Part shown: one piece after another, positions 1 to 6,690 of the stretch
Layout: each line of letters opens with the position of its first letter
Numbering within the stretch: the stretch's first letter is position 1
Origin: Geopsychrobacter sp.
GTDB lineage: Bacteria > Desulfobacterota > Desulfuromonadia > Desulfuromonadales > Geopsychrobacteraceae
Direction: 5' to 3'
Assembly: GCA_021647445.1 (NCBI GenBank)
Contig: JAKIUS010000024.1
Coordinates: forward strand, 1-10,192
DNA: 10,192 nucleotides
Program-made: the position numbers and the translations under genes
The notes under the pieces: generated by a model
What the model saw: the letters and a program-made list of their open reading frames with translations, nothing else
Told to the model about the DNA's origin: nothing
Databases searched by the model: none

Positions 1-1
1 A

Positions 2-277
2 CGACTCGGCATCCTTAGAAATAGCAGGGGTGGGGGGCAGGGCGGCATCTTCAACGGTGAAGAGGTTTATTTTCGGGTCGCATTCAAGCCGCCGGCAACC
101 ATTGGTCAGGCGCAGAAAACTGTTGATTATGAGGGACGCGATGCCACCCTCGAAGCCAAAGGTCGTCATGACCCCTGCGTAGTACCGCGTGCGGTTCCGA
201 TTGTCGAAGCGATGGCCGCTCTGGTCATAGCGGATCTGATCCTGGTTCAGAAGATGCGTTCACCAAGCGGACTTTAA
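2..277 (+). CDS. aroC: Chorismate synthase, C-terminal fragment (cut by window start)
   Basis: Chorismate synthase makes chorismate from 5-enolpyruvylshikimate-3-phosphate using reduced FMN, the last step of the shikimate pathway, in the cytoplasm. Only the last 91 residues are visible, read in frame 2 and ending at TAA 275-277. The family's C-terminal hallmarks are present: a GGI-x-NG segment (visible residues 14-19), [11 protein letters not shown] (24-34) and [17 protein letters not shown] (54-70), close to the E. coli-type GRHDPC-RAVP-EAM block. The first 18 or so residues fit less well: residues 6, 8, 9 and 12 depart from the usual TNNSGGxxGG pattern, which may reflect poor sequence quality at a contig edge. 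The DsbA-like gene starts 29 nt downstream on the same strand and may be cotranscribed. Identification is by remembered family motifs; the N-terminus lies outside the window. Confidence 0.9.
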   Translation, partial: RLGILRNSRGGGQGGIFNGEEVYFRVAFKPPATIGQAQKTVDYEGRDATLEAKGRHDPCVVPRAVPIVEAMAALVIADLILVQKMRSPSGL

Positions 278-306
278 AATATTTCTCAACAAAAAATGGA
301 GTTTTT

Positions 307-1161
307 ATGCGTGTACTTAGTCTGATTTTTCTTAGCATACTCATGGTAGCTACCCCGGTCTTTGCCGGAGTGGTCAACATGCGTGAGCTCAAAACTATCC
401 AGCTGGAAACAACGCCCAAGCAGATCACCACCACTGCGGATGGTCGGCGTATGTATGTCCTGACCGAAGAGGGCAATCTGCTGATTTACAACCTCGGTGG
501 TGAATTACAGGGGAAGTTGAGCATCGATCCAGCTATCGATCAGATCACCGCCCTCGGCCCACAACACCTGCTATTGCAGAAGACCGCGAAAAAACAGGCC
601 GTCGTGGCGATAATTGAGGTCTCACAACAGGTCGATACCAGCAAATCACCGATCCTCGGCGATCCGGACGCACCGATCACCATTGCGGTATTTGACGACT
701 TCGAATGCCCCTACTGCGCCAAGACCGTCCCCCTGTTGAAACAGATAGTCGCGAAATATCCGGGCCAGGTTAAGCTGGCCTTCAAGAATTTTCCCCTCGG
801 CAGCCACCGCAATTCACGCAACGCCGCTCTGACTGCTCTGGCGGCTGATCGTCAGGGAAAGTTCTGGGATGTGCATGATCTGCTCTATGAAAATTACAAT
901 CGTTTGAACCCCAAGAAGATTGACGAACTGGCAGCCCAGACCGGGCTCGATATGGAACAGTTGAAGAAAGACCGGGTCGATCCACAACTAAGCGCCCAGA
1001 TTGCGCAGGATATCGAAGAAGGAACCAACATCGGTGTACGGGGCACACCGACCATCTTTGTCAACGGCCGCCTGCTGGCCGAACGCAGCCTTAGCGGCTT
1101 CAGCCGCTTGATCGAAGAAGAGTTACGCAAGCTGCCCGCAACCCCGACCAATCCACAATAA
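307..1161 (+). CDS. Secreted DsbA-like thiol oxidoreductase with N-terminal extension
   Basis: Predicted periplasmic thioredoxin-fold protein of 284 aa that would oxidise or isomerise disulfides in exported proteins. Residues 1-20 form a signal peptide (hydrophobic core, then PVFA before the likely cleavage site). Residues about 31-107 look like a short beta-propeller-type segment (DGRRMYVLTEEGNLLIYN at 45-62), which ordinary DsbA lacks. The thioredoxin_4/DsbA domain covers about 113-275: GDPDAPITIAVFDDFECPYC, with the active-site CPYC at 134-137, and the cis-proline loop GTPT at 246-249 followed by FVNG. An SD-like GGAG lies about 5 nt before the ATG. It follows aroC by 29 nt and precedes the metallo-hydrolase by 5 nt, suggesting one operon. 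No DsbB or other recycling partner is visible. The fold and active site are clear; whether it acts as oxidase or isomerase is not. Confidence 0.88.
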   Translation: MRVLSLIFLSILMVATPVFAGVVNMRELKTIQLETTPKQITTTADGRRMYVLTEEGNLLIYNLGGELQGKLSIDPAIDQITALGPQHLLLQKTAKKQAVVAIIEVSQQVDTSKSPILGDPDAPITIAVFDDFECPYCAKTVPLLKQIVAKYPGQVKLAFKNFPLGSHRNSRNAALTALAADRQGKFWDVHDLLYENYNRLNPKKIDELAAQTGLDMEQLKKDRVDPQLSAQIAQDIEEGTNIGVRGTPTIFVNGRLLAERSLSGFSRLIEEELRKLPATPTNPQ

Positions 1162-1166
1162 CAACC

Positions 1167-1910
1167 ATGACGCCACTGACCCTGACCTTCGTCGGCAGCG
1201 GCGATGCCTTTGCCAGCGGTGGCCGTCTGCAGAGCGCGATTCATCTCGCCTCTGCAGAGGGTGGCCTGCTCCTCGATTGCGGAGCAACCCTGCTCACCGG
1301 CCTGCACAATTGCCAGCTCACTACCAATCAGATCGACAGCGTCATAATCTCGCACCTCCATGGTGATCACTTCGGTGGCCTGCCATTTCTGCTGCTAGAG
1401 GCCCTCTTTGTCCAGCAGCGACGGAAGCCGTTAAATATTTACGGTCCCCCCGGACTCGAAGAACGGATCAGCGAAACCTGCCATGCCCTCTACCCCGGCG
1501 CTCTCGACGCTCCCCTGCCCTTCGCCCTCAACATTCATCCCTACAACGCCCCAACGCAGAACGCCGAGCAATTCTTCCGCATCAGTTCTCAACCGGCCCG
1601 TCACGGTCGCCACGCAGCCGCCTGTTCGTTTGTCATCGAGCTAGAGGGACGGCGCATCGCCTATAGCGGCGATACCGAATGGCACGCGGGCCTACTCTCC
1701 CTCGCCGCGAACAGCGATCTCTTTATCTGCGAATGCTGCACCTTCGACCAGAAACTACCCGGTCATATCAATTATCTAACCCTCAAAAAATATAAAAAAA
1801 AGATCACAGCCAAACAGATCATCCTGACCCATACTGGCGCACAGATCGACAGCCACCGTCAGCAGATTGACCTGCCGATTGCGCATGACGGGTTAAGCAT
1901 AAAGCTCTAA
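1167..1910 (+). CDS. RNase Z-like metallo-beta-lactamase-fold hydrolase
   Basis: Cytoplasmic di-zinc hydrolase of 247 aa in the metallo-beta-lactamase superfamily, of the RNase Z/AtsA-like type. Visible metal-ligand motifs are HLHGDH at 63-68 (H63, H65, D67, H68), a likely H146 in the PARH segment, SGDT with D169, a conserved H200 in LPGH, and H222 in LTHTG. The N-terminus TFVGSGDAFASGGRLQS matches the family's first strand and loop. It is shorter than true RNase Z (about 300 aa), and no RNase Z exosite arm is apparent, so tRNA 3' processing cannot be assumed. The substrate is unknown. The ATG lies 5 nt after the upstream stop with no convincing Shine-Dalgarno sequence, so translation is probably coupled to the DsbA-like gene. 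It converges with the permease pair on the other strand across 66 nt. Confidence 0.85.
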   Translation: MTPLTLTFVGSGDAFASGGRLQSAIHLASAEGGLLLDCGATLLTGLHNCQLTTNQIDSVIISHLHGDHFGGLPFLLLEALFVQQRRKPLNIYGPPGLEERISETCHALYPGALDAPLPFALNIHPYNAPTQNAEQFFRISSQPARHGRHAAACSFVIELEGRRIAYSGDTEWHAGLLSLAANSDLFICECCTFDQKLPGHINYLTLKKYKKKITAKQIILTHTGAQIDSHRQQIDLPIAHDGLSIKL

Positions 1911-1976
1911 ATTCCTTGCAAATATTTAAGCGTTGAATCAGTCGCAACCATCAATCCGACGATAAAAGTGAAGTAT

Positions 1977-2489
1977 TCAAAGATTCTCGTCCTCCGGCAT
2001 GAACCATTCCACCACCAACCCAAGCGGAATCGCCAGCAACAGAGTCAAACCTGAACGCACCAGGGTAAATGGCAGACCCAGAAACTGTGTTTCAATCGGC
2101 ATCATCTGCGGTTTTAAGGCGTAGGCCGCCAAGACAATCGCCACCACCGCCCAACGCGCACCGAGCCTACGCAGACTCATCAATAGGGGAAAGATCACAT
2201 AAGGTGGACCGATCAGCAGCGCTCCGCAGCCGACTGCCAGCAGCAGACCCTTGATCCCGCCCTCACGACCAAGAACCCGCGCGATCATCTCACGGCCGAT
2301 CCAGGTCTGAATCAATCCAACCAGCGCAAAAACCGCGACAATCAATAGGGTTACAGATAATAAAAGCGTCATTCCGGCCTGAAGCGCAACTAAGGCTTTC
2401 TGCGGCGCAGCCGACCAGGCCCACAGATAAAGAGCGATCACAAACCAAAGAATGCGTTGACGAAGAAAGCCACCAAAAAAGCCTTTCAT
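1977..2489 (-). CDS. Half-size permease, COG0701/DUF318-like (second of pair)
   Basis: Integral membrane protein of 170 aa starting at ATG 2489-2487. Hydrophobic segments lie at about 12-29, 38-60, 79-105, 110-126 and 142-160. The motif GCGALLIGPPYVIFPLLMSLRR (88-108, key residues G88, G94, P95, P96) matches the GAVSIGPPLASYPLAG segment of its neighbour, so the two are paralogous halves. The family resembles the half-length predicted permeases related to ArsP (PF03773), which are often encoded in pairs in anaerobes; I know of no established substrate for this subtype. The open frame runs 26 codons further upstream, but this start is preferred because its ATG overlaps the partner's TGA as ATGA and a G-rich SD-like run sits just upstream. 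The pair probably assembles as a heterodimer. No CxxC or His-rich metal site is visible, so arsenic transport should not be assumed. Confidence 0.75.
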   Translation of the reverse strand: MKGFFGGFLRQRILWFVIALYLWAWSAAPQKALVALQAGMTLLLSVTLLIVAVFALVGLIQTWIGREMIARVLGREGGIKGLLLAVGCGALLIGPPYVIFPLLMSLRRLGARWAVVAIVLAAYALKPQMMPIETQFLGLPFTLVRSGLTLLLAIPLGLVVEWFMPEDENL

Positions 2490-2974
2490 AACACCCCCCC
2501 GAGCAGCAAACCAGACAAGAGGGCAACCAATAAAGTCAGGCCATTGCGCAGCAGGGCAAAACGCCAATTGAAGACTTGGGCCTCAAAGGGCAGGGTAACA
2601 ATTCCAACCGACACCCACGACATGATAAATACCGCAACCGCTGGCGGCCAGGCCCCATTTGTGAGCATCGAACCCGCCAGGGGGTAAGAGGCCAACGGCG
2701 GGCCGATCGATACCGCCCCCAACAGACCGCCGCACAGCAATGAAGTAGCTTTATTCGCAGTGCCTAAAAAGGATTCGATCATTTCTGGAGGCAGAAACTC
2801 CTGAAACAGGCCAACCAGGGCAAAAATGGCCAACAACAGGGGCAACAGATTCGCCAGAGTCATGCCCCCGCATCGTAACGAAGCCCACGCCCTGGTGGGA
2901 TCACGCTTGAATGCCCAATAGTATGCGCAGCAGACCAGTAGCAGATAAACCAGACCAATGGTTCCCATGCCCAT
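2486..2974 (-). CDS. Half-size permease, COG0701/DUF318-like (first of pair)
   Basis: Integral membrane protein of 162 aa with about five hydrophobic segments (about 4-21, 38-60, 76-101, 110-128, 140-160). The conserved region runs from GGLLGAVSIGPPLASYPLAG (82-101) to SVGIVTLPFEAQVF (122-135) and LLRNGLTLL (141-149). This last block closely recalls the GVVTLPxE-x-F-LLRNxL block of half-size predicted permeases in COG0701. A clear SD, GAGGAG (complement of 2981-2986), lies 6 nt before the ATG. A start two codons later is also possible (MGMG). The stop overlaps the start of the second permease by 4 nt, so the two are translationally coupled. It is divergent from the rubrerythrin gene across a 139-nt control region. 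The transported substrate is unknown, and the rubrerythrin neighbour is only weak evidence for a stress-related role. Confidence 0.78.
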   Translation of the reverse strand: MGMGTIGLVYLLLVCCAYYWAFKRDPTRAWASLRCGGMTLANLLPLLLAIFALVGLFQEFLPPEMIESFLGTANKATSLLCGGLLGAVSIGPPLASYPLAGSMLTNGAWPPAVAVFIMSWVSVGIVTLPFEAQVFNWRFALLRNGLTLLVALLSGLLLGGVL

Positions 2975-2980
2975 TTTATT

Positions 2981-2986
2981 CTCCTC
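2981..2986 (-). promoter_or_regulatory. Ribosome binding site of the permease operon
   Basis: On the minus strand this reads GAGGAG, 6 nt before the ATG at 2974-2972. It fixes the start of the first permease and supports this short frame as a real gene. Confidence 0.7.
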
Positions 2987-3007
2987 AAGGCCGAATTAAT
3001 CGGTCTC

Positions 3008-3033
3008 AGTATAGTTGAAAACCACAGTTGACA
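3008..3033 (-). promoter_or_regulatory. Candidate promoter of the permease pair (weak)
   Basis: On the minus strand a TATACT (plus-strand 3008-3013) could serve as -10. The best -35 is poor: CTGTCA, the complement of about 3029-3034, at 15-nt spacing. If real, it overlaps the -35 of the rubrerythrin promoter back to back, so the two would compete or be co-regulated. This rests on visual matching only. Confidence 0.3.
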
Positions 3034-3055
3034 GCAGAAACTTTTCAGGTATAAT
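3028..3055 (+). promoter_or_regulatory. Consensus sigma-70 promoter of the rubrerythrin gene
   Basis: A perfect TTGACA (3028-3033) and a perfect TATAAT (3050-3055) are separated by 16 nt. Transcription would begin near 3062, giving a leader of about 50 nt before the ATG at 3114. Full matches to both hexamers suggest strong basal transcription unless a repressor acts. The imperfectly understood repeats at 2998-3005/3059-3066 and 3068-3082 are placed where an operator could lie. Confidence 0.75.
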
Positions 3056-3113
3056 CACGACCGATTTAGTTACCATTTAACTTTATTCACTCTCAATAAA
3101 GGAGACAATCTCG

Positions 3114-3662
3114 ATGACAAAATTTGTCTGCACGATCTGCGGTTATGTCCATGAAGGCGATGTCGCCCCCGATTGCTGTCCGCAGTGCAAGGCTGCCGCC
3201 AATAAATTCACCTTGATGAATCCAAACGCCGATCTCGTCTGGGCCGATGAGCACCGGATTGGCGTCGCCGCTGGTGTCGATACCGAAATCATCGAGGGGT
3301 TGCGCGCCAATTTCACCGGCGAATGTACCGAAGTCGGCATGTATTTGGCTATGAGCCGTCAGGCCGACCGTGAAGGCTATCCGGAAGTGGCCGAAGCCTA
3401 CAAACGGATCGCCTTCGAAGAGGCCGAGCATGCCGCCAAGTTTGCCGAACTGCTTGGCGAGTGTGTTGTCGCCGACACCAAGGCCAACCTGCAGGCCCGC
3501 GTCGAAGCTGAGCACGGTGCCTGTGCTGGCAAGAAAGCCCTAGCGACCCGTGCCAAAGAACTCAACCTCGATGCCATTCATGACACTGTTCACGAAATGT
3601 GCAAGGATGAAGCCCGCCATGGCTCTGCTTTTGCCGGTCTGTTGAAGCGTTTTTTCAGCTGA
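3114..3662 (+). CDS. Reverse rubrerythrin (N-terminal rubredoxin, C-terminal diiron ferritin-like domain)
   Basis: Cytoplasmic non-haem iron protein of 182 aa that reduces peroxide to water in anaerobes, using electrons passed through its rubredoxin centre. Classical rubrerythrin has the rubredoxin part at the C-terminus; here it is first. Two CxxC pairs (C6-C9 and C22-C25) would bind one iron. The diiron domain follows from about residue 50, with carboxylate/His motifs GECTE (69-73), [10 protein letters not shown] (101-110), VEAEHG (130-135) and MCKDEARHG (162-170). This order matches the reverse rubrerythrins of clostridia and sulfate- or metal-reducers. C21, beside C22, is an extra cysteine in the rubredoxin loop. 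The SD AAAGGAG (3098-3104) lies 9 nt before the ATG. The gene is monocistronic: it has its own strong promoter and a terminator 24 nt after the stop. Confidence 0.92.
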   Translation: MTKFVCTICGYVHEGDVAPDCCPQCKAAANKFTLMNPNADLVWADEHRIGVAAGVDTEIIEGLRANFTGECTEVGMYLAMSRQADREGYPEVAEAYKRIAFEEAEHAAKFAELLGECVVADTKANLQARVEAEHGACAGKKALATRAKELNLDAIHDTVHEMCKDEARHGSAFAGLLKRFFS

Positions 3663-3686
3663 GCTTCAAACCAGCATAAGCATTTT

Positions 3687-3722
3687 AAAAAGGGCCTGTC
3701 GTTCGCGACAGACCCTTTTTTT
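3687..3722 (+). terminator. Rho-independent terminator after the rubrerythrin gene
   Basis: AAAAAGGG pairs with CCCTTTTT and CTGTCG with CGACAG, with one C/A mismatch between the two helices. The loop is TTCG closed by C-G, a very stable UUCG tetraloop, and a run of seven T follows. The A-run on the left arm means it could also terminate transcription arriving on the minus strand. Confidence 0.93.
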
Positions 3723-3732
3723 ATCTGGCCGC

Positions 3733-3791
3733 ACCGTCTACGACGGTTTGATTTTATCGATACACACTGGTACCATTTAATATCGGTGTAT
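3733..3791. repeat. Two inverted repeats upstream of the PocR kinase gene
   Basis: The stretch 3663-3848 has no gene. Besides the terminator it holds a perfect 6-bp inverted repeat, ACCGTC-TAC-GACGGT (3733-3747), and a second pair, ATACAC (3760-3765) with GTGTAT (3786-3791), whose 20-bp spacer contains the palindrome TGGTACCA (3768-3775). These could be operator sites for the kinase gene. No convincing -35/-10 pair was found, and short repeats like these can occur by chance. Confidence 0.35.
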
Positions 3792-3836
3792 GACCCTTAA
3801 TCTTTTCTCCGATTTCTTCCCTCTTGAGTGTGGATT

Positions 3837-3841
3837 GGTGG
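3837..3841 (+). promoter_or_regulatory. SD-like site that selects a TTG start for the PocR kinase
   Basis: GGTGG lies 7 nt before TTG 3849-3851. The longer in-frame GTG at 3828 directly follows an in-frame TGA and has no SD. Starting at TTG gives MNYSLSELLDLPKLKDLLDS, the usual beginning of PocR-domain kinases. Confidence 0.45.
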
Positions 3842-3848
3842 TTACATC

Positions 3849-5441
3849 TTGAACTACAGTCTCTCCGAATTACTCGATCTCCCCAAACTTAAGGATCTGC
3901 TCGATTCACTGAATGCCGTTCAGCAATTACCCTCAGCCATCGTTGATATCAAGGGCAATATTCTCACCGCGACCAACTGGCAAGATATTTGTGTCAAATT
4001 CCATCGCCTCAACCCCCAAACCAAAAAAAAATGCCTTGAGAGTGATCTGCATATCGAAGCGAGCCTCGACCACCTAAAAGCCTGCACCATTTACCGCTGT
4101 CCCATGGGTCTCATAGATGCCGCCGTCCCAATTATAATTGAGGGCAACCATCTCGGTAATATTTATTCGGGCCAGCTTTTTTTAGAACCGCCAGACGAAG
4201 ATTACTTTCGCAAACAAGCGCAAAAATACGATTTCAATGAAAAGAACTACCTTAAGGCACTTCAGAAAGTCCCTCTGTTTTCTGAGGAACAACTGCGCAA
4301 TAATCTGACAATGATTCACCATCTAGTGCAAGGCCTTGTAGAACAAGGTCTGCAATTTAAACATCAACTTGAAGCTGAAAACAAACTTCGTCAGAGCAAA
4401 GAAAAATATCAACGGATTTTTGAGAATCTGCAAGAGGTCTATTACGAAGCCAACCTTCAGGGAAAACTTCTGGAAATCAGTCCCTCGATTCAAGCTATAT
4501 CCCAATACACCAGAGAAGAACTCATCGGTAAATCACTAAAAGACCTTTATGTTGACTCAAATGCACGTGAACATTTTGTAGATCGGCTCTTAAGTACCGG
4601 CAGGGTCAAAAACTACCCAATCCATCTTCGCGACAAGGATGGAACGCAGCGCTACTGCGCCATTACCACCAGCCTTTTAAAAGATAGCCGGGGAGTTCCG
4701 GTTAAATTAATAGGTTCAATTCGCGATATGTCTGAAAACGAACAGATCAGTGAACAACTGCAACTTCAGATCAAAGAACATGAAACCAGTCAAAAGTTAC
4801 TCAAAGAGAGTGAAGAACGCTTCAAAGCCTTACATGAAGCGTCTTTTGGCGGCGTGGGTATTCATGATAAGGGGCTTATCCTGGATTGTAACCAGGGGCT
4901 CTCAGACATAACCGGGTTCTCCATTGCAGAACTCATCGGCATGCAGGGCCTCCAACTCATTGCCCCGGATTATCTCGATCAGGTTTTGCACAATATTAAA
5001 TCCGCCGCAACCGACCGCTATGAAGTTGAAGGGGTGCGTAAAGATGGCTCCATCTACCCGCTTTCAATCAAGGGGAAAACCGTTCAGTACAAAGGACGCG
5101 AAGCGCGGGTCATCGAATTTCGTGATATTACCGAAATAAAGCGCGCTGAGACCGAACTGCGCAAAAGTGAATCAACCCAACGTGCCATGCTTGAGAATAT
5201 CATTGATGTGATTATGATCATCGATCAGCAGGGGATCAATCGCTTTAAAAGCGCCAATATTGAGAAGTGGTTCGGCTGGAAACCGACCGAACTTATTGGC
5301 GAACCTGTCTGGAACAGAATTCACCCCGAAGACCTGACCTCAGTAAAAAAAAGTATCGCCACAATCATGAATGAACCTGACACCGTTAAAACTGGTGAGT
5401 GCCGCTATCTCTGTAGAAATGGTGAATATAAATGGATCTAA
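3849..5441 (+). CDS. PocR-PAS-PAS-PAS sensor half of an interrupted hybrid histidine kinase
   Basis: This 530-aa piece carries the sensory part of a cytoplasmic hybrid kinase; no membrane segment is visible. Numbering from TTG 3849, a PocR ligand-binding domain covers about 11-165. It has the family's cysteines (C48, C62, C79, C84) and the CPMGLIDAAVPI...LGNIYSGQLF core. PAS domains follow at about 183-298, 318-433 and 440 to the end, joined by coiled-coil-like linkers; two end in the typical RDxxE/RDIT motif. The frame stops at TAA 5439-5441 in the middle of PAS3, just after a KWI motif. Translation of the same frame continues without a gap into the rest of PAS3 and the kinase, so this is the front half of one ancestral gene of about 937 codons. 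As it stands it could be a non-signalling sensor fragment, or a partner for the downstream kinase. A sequencing error at one base would restore the full gene. Confidence 0.8.
   Translation: MNYSLSELLDLPKLKDLLDSLNAVQQLPSAIVDIKGNILTATNWQDICVKFHRLNPQTKKKCLESDLHIEASLDHLKACTIYRCPMGLIDAAVPIIIEGNHLGNIYSGQLFLEPPDEDYFRKQAQKYDFNEKNYLKALQKVPLFSEEQLRNNLTMIHHLVQGLVEQGLQFKHQLEAENKLRQSKEKYQRIFENLQEVYYEANLQGKLLEISPSIQAISQYTREELIGKSLKDLYVDSNAREHFVDRLLSTGRVKNYPIHLRDKDGTQRYCAITTSLLKDSRGVPVKLIGSIRDMSENEQISEQLQLQIKEHETSQKLLKESEERFKALHEASFGGVGIHDKGLILDCNQGLSDITGFSIAELIGMQGLQLIAPDYLDQVLHNIKSAATDRYEVEGVRKDGSIYPLSIKGKTVQYKGREARVIEFRDITEIKRAETELRKSESTQRAMLENIIDVIMIIDQQGINRFKSANIEKWFGWKPTELIGEPVWNRIHPEDLTSVKKSIATIMNEPDTVKTGECRYLCRNGEYKWI
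5439..5441 (+). other. In-frame TAA interrupting the hybrid kinase
   Basis: The codons before and after this TAA are one continuous PAS domain: ...GEYKWI, stop, YTGVNRLHDADITGIL... In related PAS domains the WI is usually followed by E/x and a T-G/N-N stretch, so the position was probably GAA (Glu). No frameshift or second stop occurs on either side. It is either a recent nonsense mutation, a functional gene split, or a base-calling error. Confidence 0.85.
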
Positions 5442-5489
5442 TATACCGGCGTCAATCGCTTACATGATGCGGATATCACGGGAATCCTG

Positions 5490-6662
5490 ATGAGTTTCCA
5501 CGACATCAGTGAACGTAAAGAACACGAAAGAGAAAAACTGAAAATTCAGAAATTGGAATCTATCGGCCTGCTTGCAGGCGGAATTGCCCACGACTTCAAT
5601 AATATTCTTGCGGCACTCTATGGCAATATTGCCCTTGCCAAACTCAAGGTAACCAAAGAACAACCCGGATTTCGGTATATTGAAGCGGCTGCCAATTCCA
5701 TGAACAGTGCAACACTTTTAACCAATCAACTATTAACCTTTGCCAAAGGAGGCGACCCGGTCAAAAATGATCTGAGTCTGGTTCACCTTATCGAAGAAGT
5801 TGTGGCCTTTCATCTTTCCGGCAGCAATGTGAAACCTGATATTCTCTATCCTGACAACCTGTGGCTGGCCGATGCCGAGCAAGGACAAATCCAACAAGCC
5901 TTTGCCAACCTGACGATCAACGCCATGCACGCCATGCCCGATGGAGGCACCTTGCGGGTTGAACTGGAAAACATGGCTCTTCGTTCTGGAGTCATCGCTA
6001 CGGTCAAGTCTGGCAAGTATATCCGCATCCGTTTTTGCGATGAAGGGATCGGCATTGCGCCAGAACACCTGTCACGCATCTTCGATCCCTACTTCACTAC
6101 CAAACAATCAGGCAGCGGGCTGGGCCTGGCAACCATCTATTCTATAATCACCAAACATGGGGGGCAGATAACAGTCGAGTCTCAACTCAATAAAGGGACG
6201 ACATTTACTCTTTATCTACCGGCGACCCTCTCCCGTCGGCCCCTTCAGACCACAAGCACCCAAAGCACAATATGCCATCACATGATTGGCAAAATCTTGC
6301 TAATGGATGATGAAGAGAGCATCAGACACACCATAAGTAGCATGCTCAATGAACTTAACTTCACCGTCGAGACTGCTAAAAATGAGACAGAAGCCGTAAA
6401 TCTCTATCACCAGGCATTAACGACCGAAAGCCCCTTTGATCTGGTAATTCTGGATATGACCATTCCGGGCGGCAAGGGGGGAAAAGAAGTCGCGCGTAGT
6501 ATTTTGAAGCTCAATCCCGCTGCAAAATTGATTGTTTCAAGTGGCTACGCCGATGCGCCCGTGATGGCCAACTATGGTGAATATGGCTTTAAGGGGGTCA
6601 TTCCAAAACCCTATGATCTGGAAAAATTATCGACGGTGATGGCCCAGGTTTTATCCGAATAG
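5490..6662 (+). CDS. HisKA-HATPase-receiver half of an interrupted hybrid histidine kinase
   Basis: This 390-aa piece has everything needed for autophosphorylation and phosphorelay. The H-box is GGIAHDFNN with phospho-acceptor H34. The N-box is NLTINAMHAMP (140-150), G1 DEGIGI (184-189), the F-box FDPYFTTK (198-205) and G2 GSGLGLAT (207-214). A receiver domain follows at about 266-388 with acidic D273/D274, phospho-acceptor D322 in LVILDMTIPG, S350 and K373 (IPKPYD). It begins at ATG 5490, 48 nt after the TAA that ends the sensor half, in the same frame. GGGAA at 5480-5484, 5 nt before the ATG, could support reinitiation, so a soluble kinase without most of PAS3 might still be made. No output response regulator with a DNA-binding domain lies next to it. 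It ends 28 nt from the convergent regulator gene. Confidence 0.87.
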   Translation: MSFHDISERKEHEREKLKIQKLESIGLLAGGIAHDFNNILAALYGNIALAKLKVTKEQPGFRYIEAAANSMNSATLLTNQLLTFAKGGDPVKNDLSLVHLIEEVVAFHLSGSNVKPDILYPDNLWLADAEQGQIQQAFANLTINAMHAMPDGGTLRVELENMALRSGVIATVKSGKYIRIRFCDEGIGIAPEHLSRIFDPYFTTKQSGSGLGLATIYSIITKHGGQITVESQLNKGTTFTLYLPATLSRRPLQTTSTQSTICHHMIGKILLMDDEESIRHTISSMLNELNFTVETAKNETEAVNLYHQALTTESPFDLVILDMTIPGGKGGKEVARSILKLNPAAKLIVSSGYADAPVMANYGEYGFKGVIPKPYDLEKLSTVMAQVLSE

Positions 6663-6690
6663 GAACCCTTAACTTAAATCCTGGGGTCAA

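Noticed and set aside
894..1370. 158-codon minus-strand frame across the DsbA-like and hydrolase genes
   Set aside because: It lies opposite two well-supported genes, shows no family motif and spans their boundary.
1794..1801. A8 run in the hydrolase gene, and A9 at 4023-4031 in the kinase, as slippage or phase-variation sites
   Set aside because: Both are in frame within well-matched lysine-rich protein segments, with no sign that slippage matters.
1911..1976. Bidirectional terminator between the converging hydrolase and permease genes
   Set aside because: Only weak complementarity (GTTG with CAAC) was found, with no GC-rich stem followed by a T run on either strand.
2490..2567. Longer N-terminus for the second permease
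   Set aside because: The additional 26 codons overlap the first permease and the residues are not membrane-like. The ATG at 2489 with the ATGA overlap is the better start.
3093..3515. 140-codon minus-strand frame opposite the rubrerythrin gene
   Set aside because: It is a shadow of a clearly coding frame and would run back across the rubrerythrin leader with no SD.
5439..5441. Programmed recoding (readthrough) of TAA
   Set aside because: TAA is the most efficient stop and is not used for selenocysteine or pyrrolysine. No recoding structure was recognised just after it. Mutation, gene split or error are simpler.
6663..6690. Terminator between the kinase and the GlxA-type regulator
   Set aside because: The 28-nt gap offers only a 4-bp CCC/GGG-type pairing with no T run.
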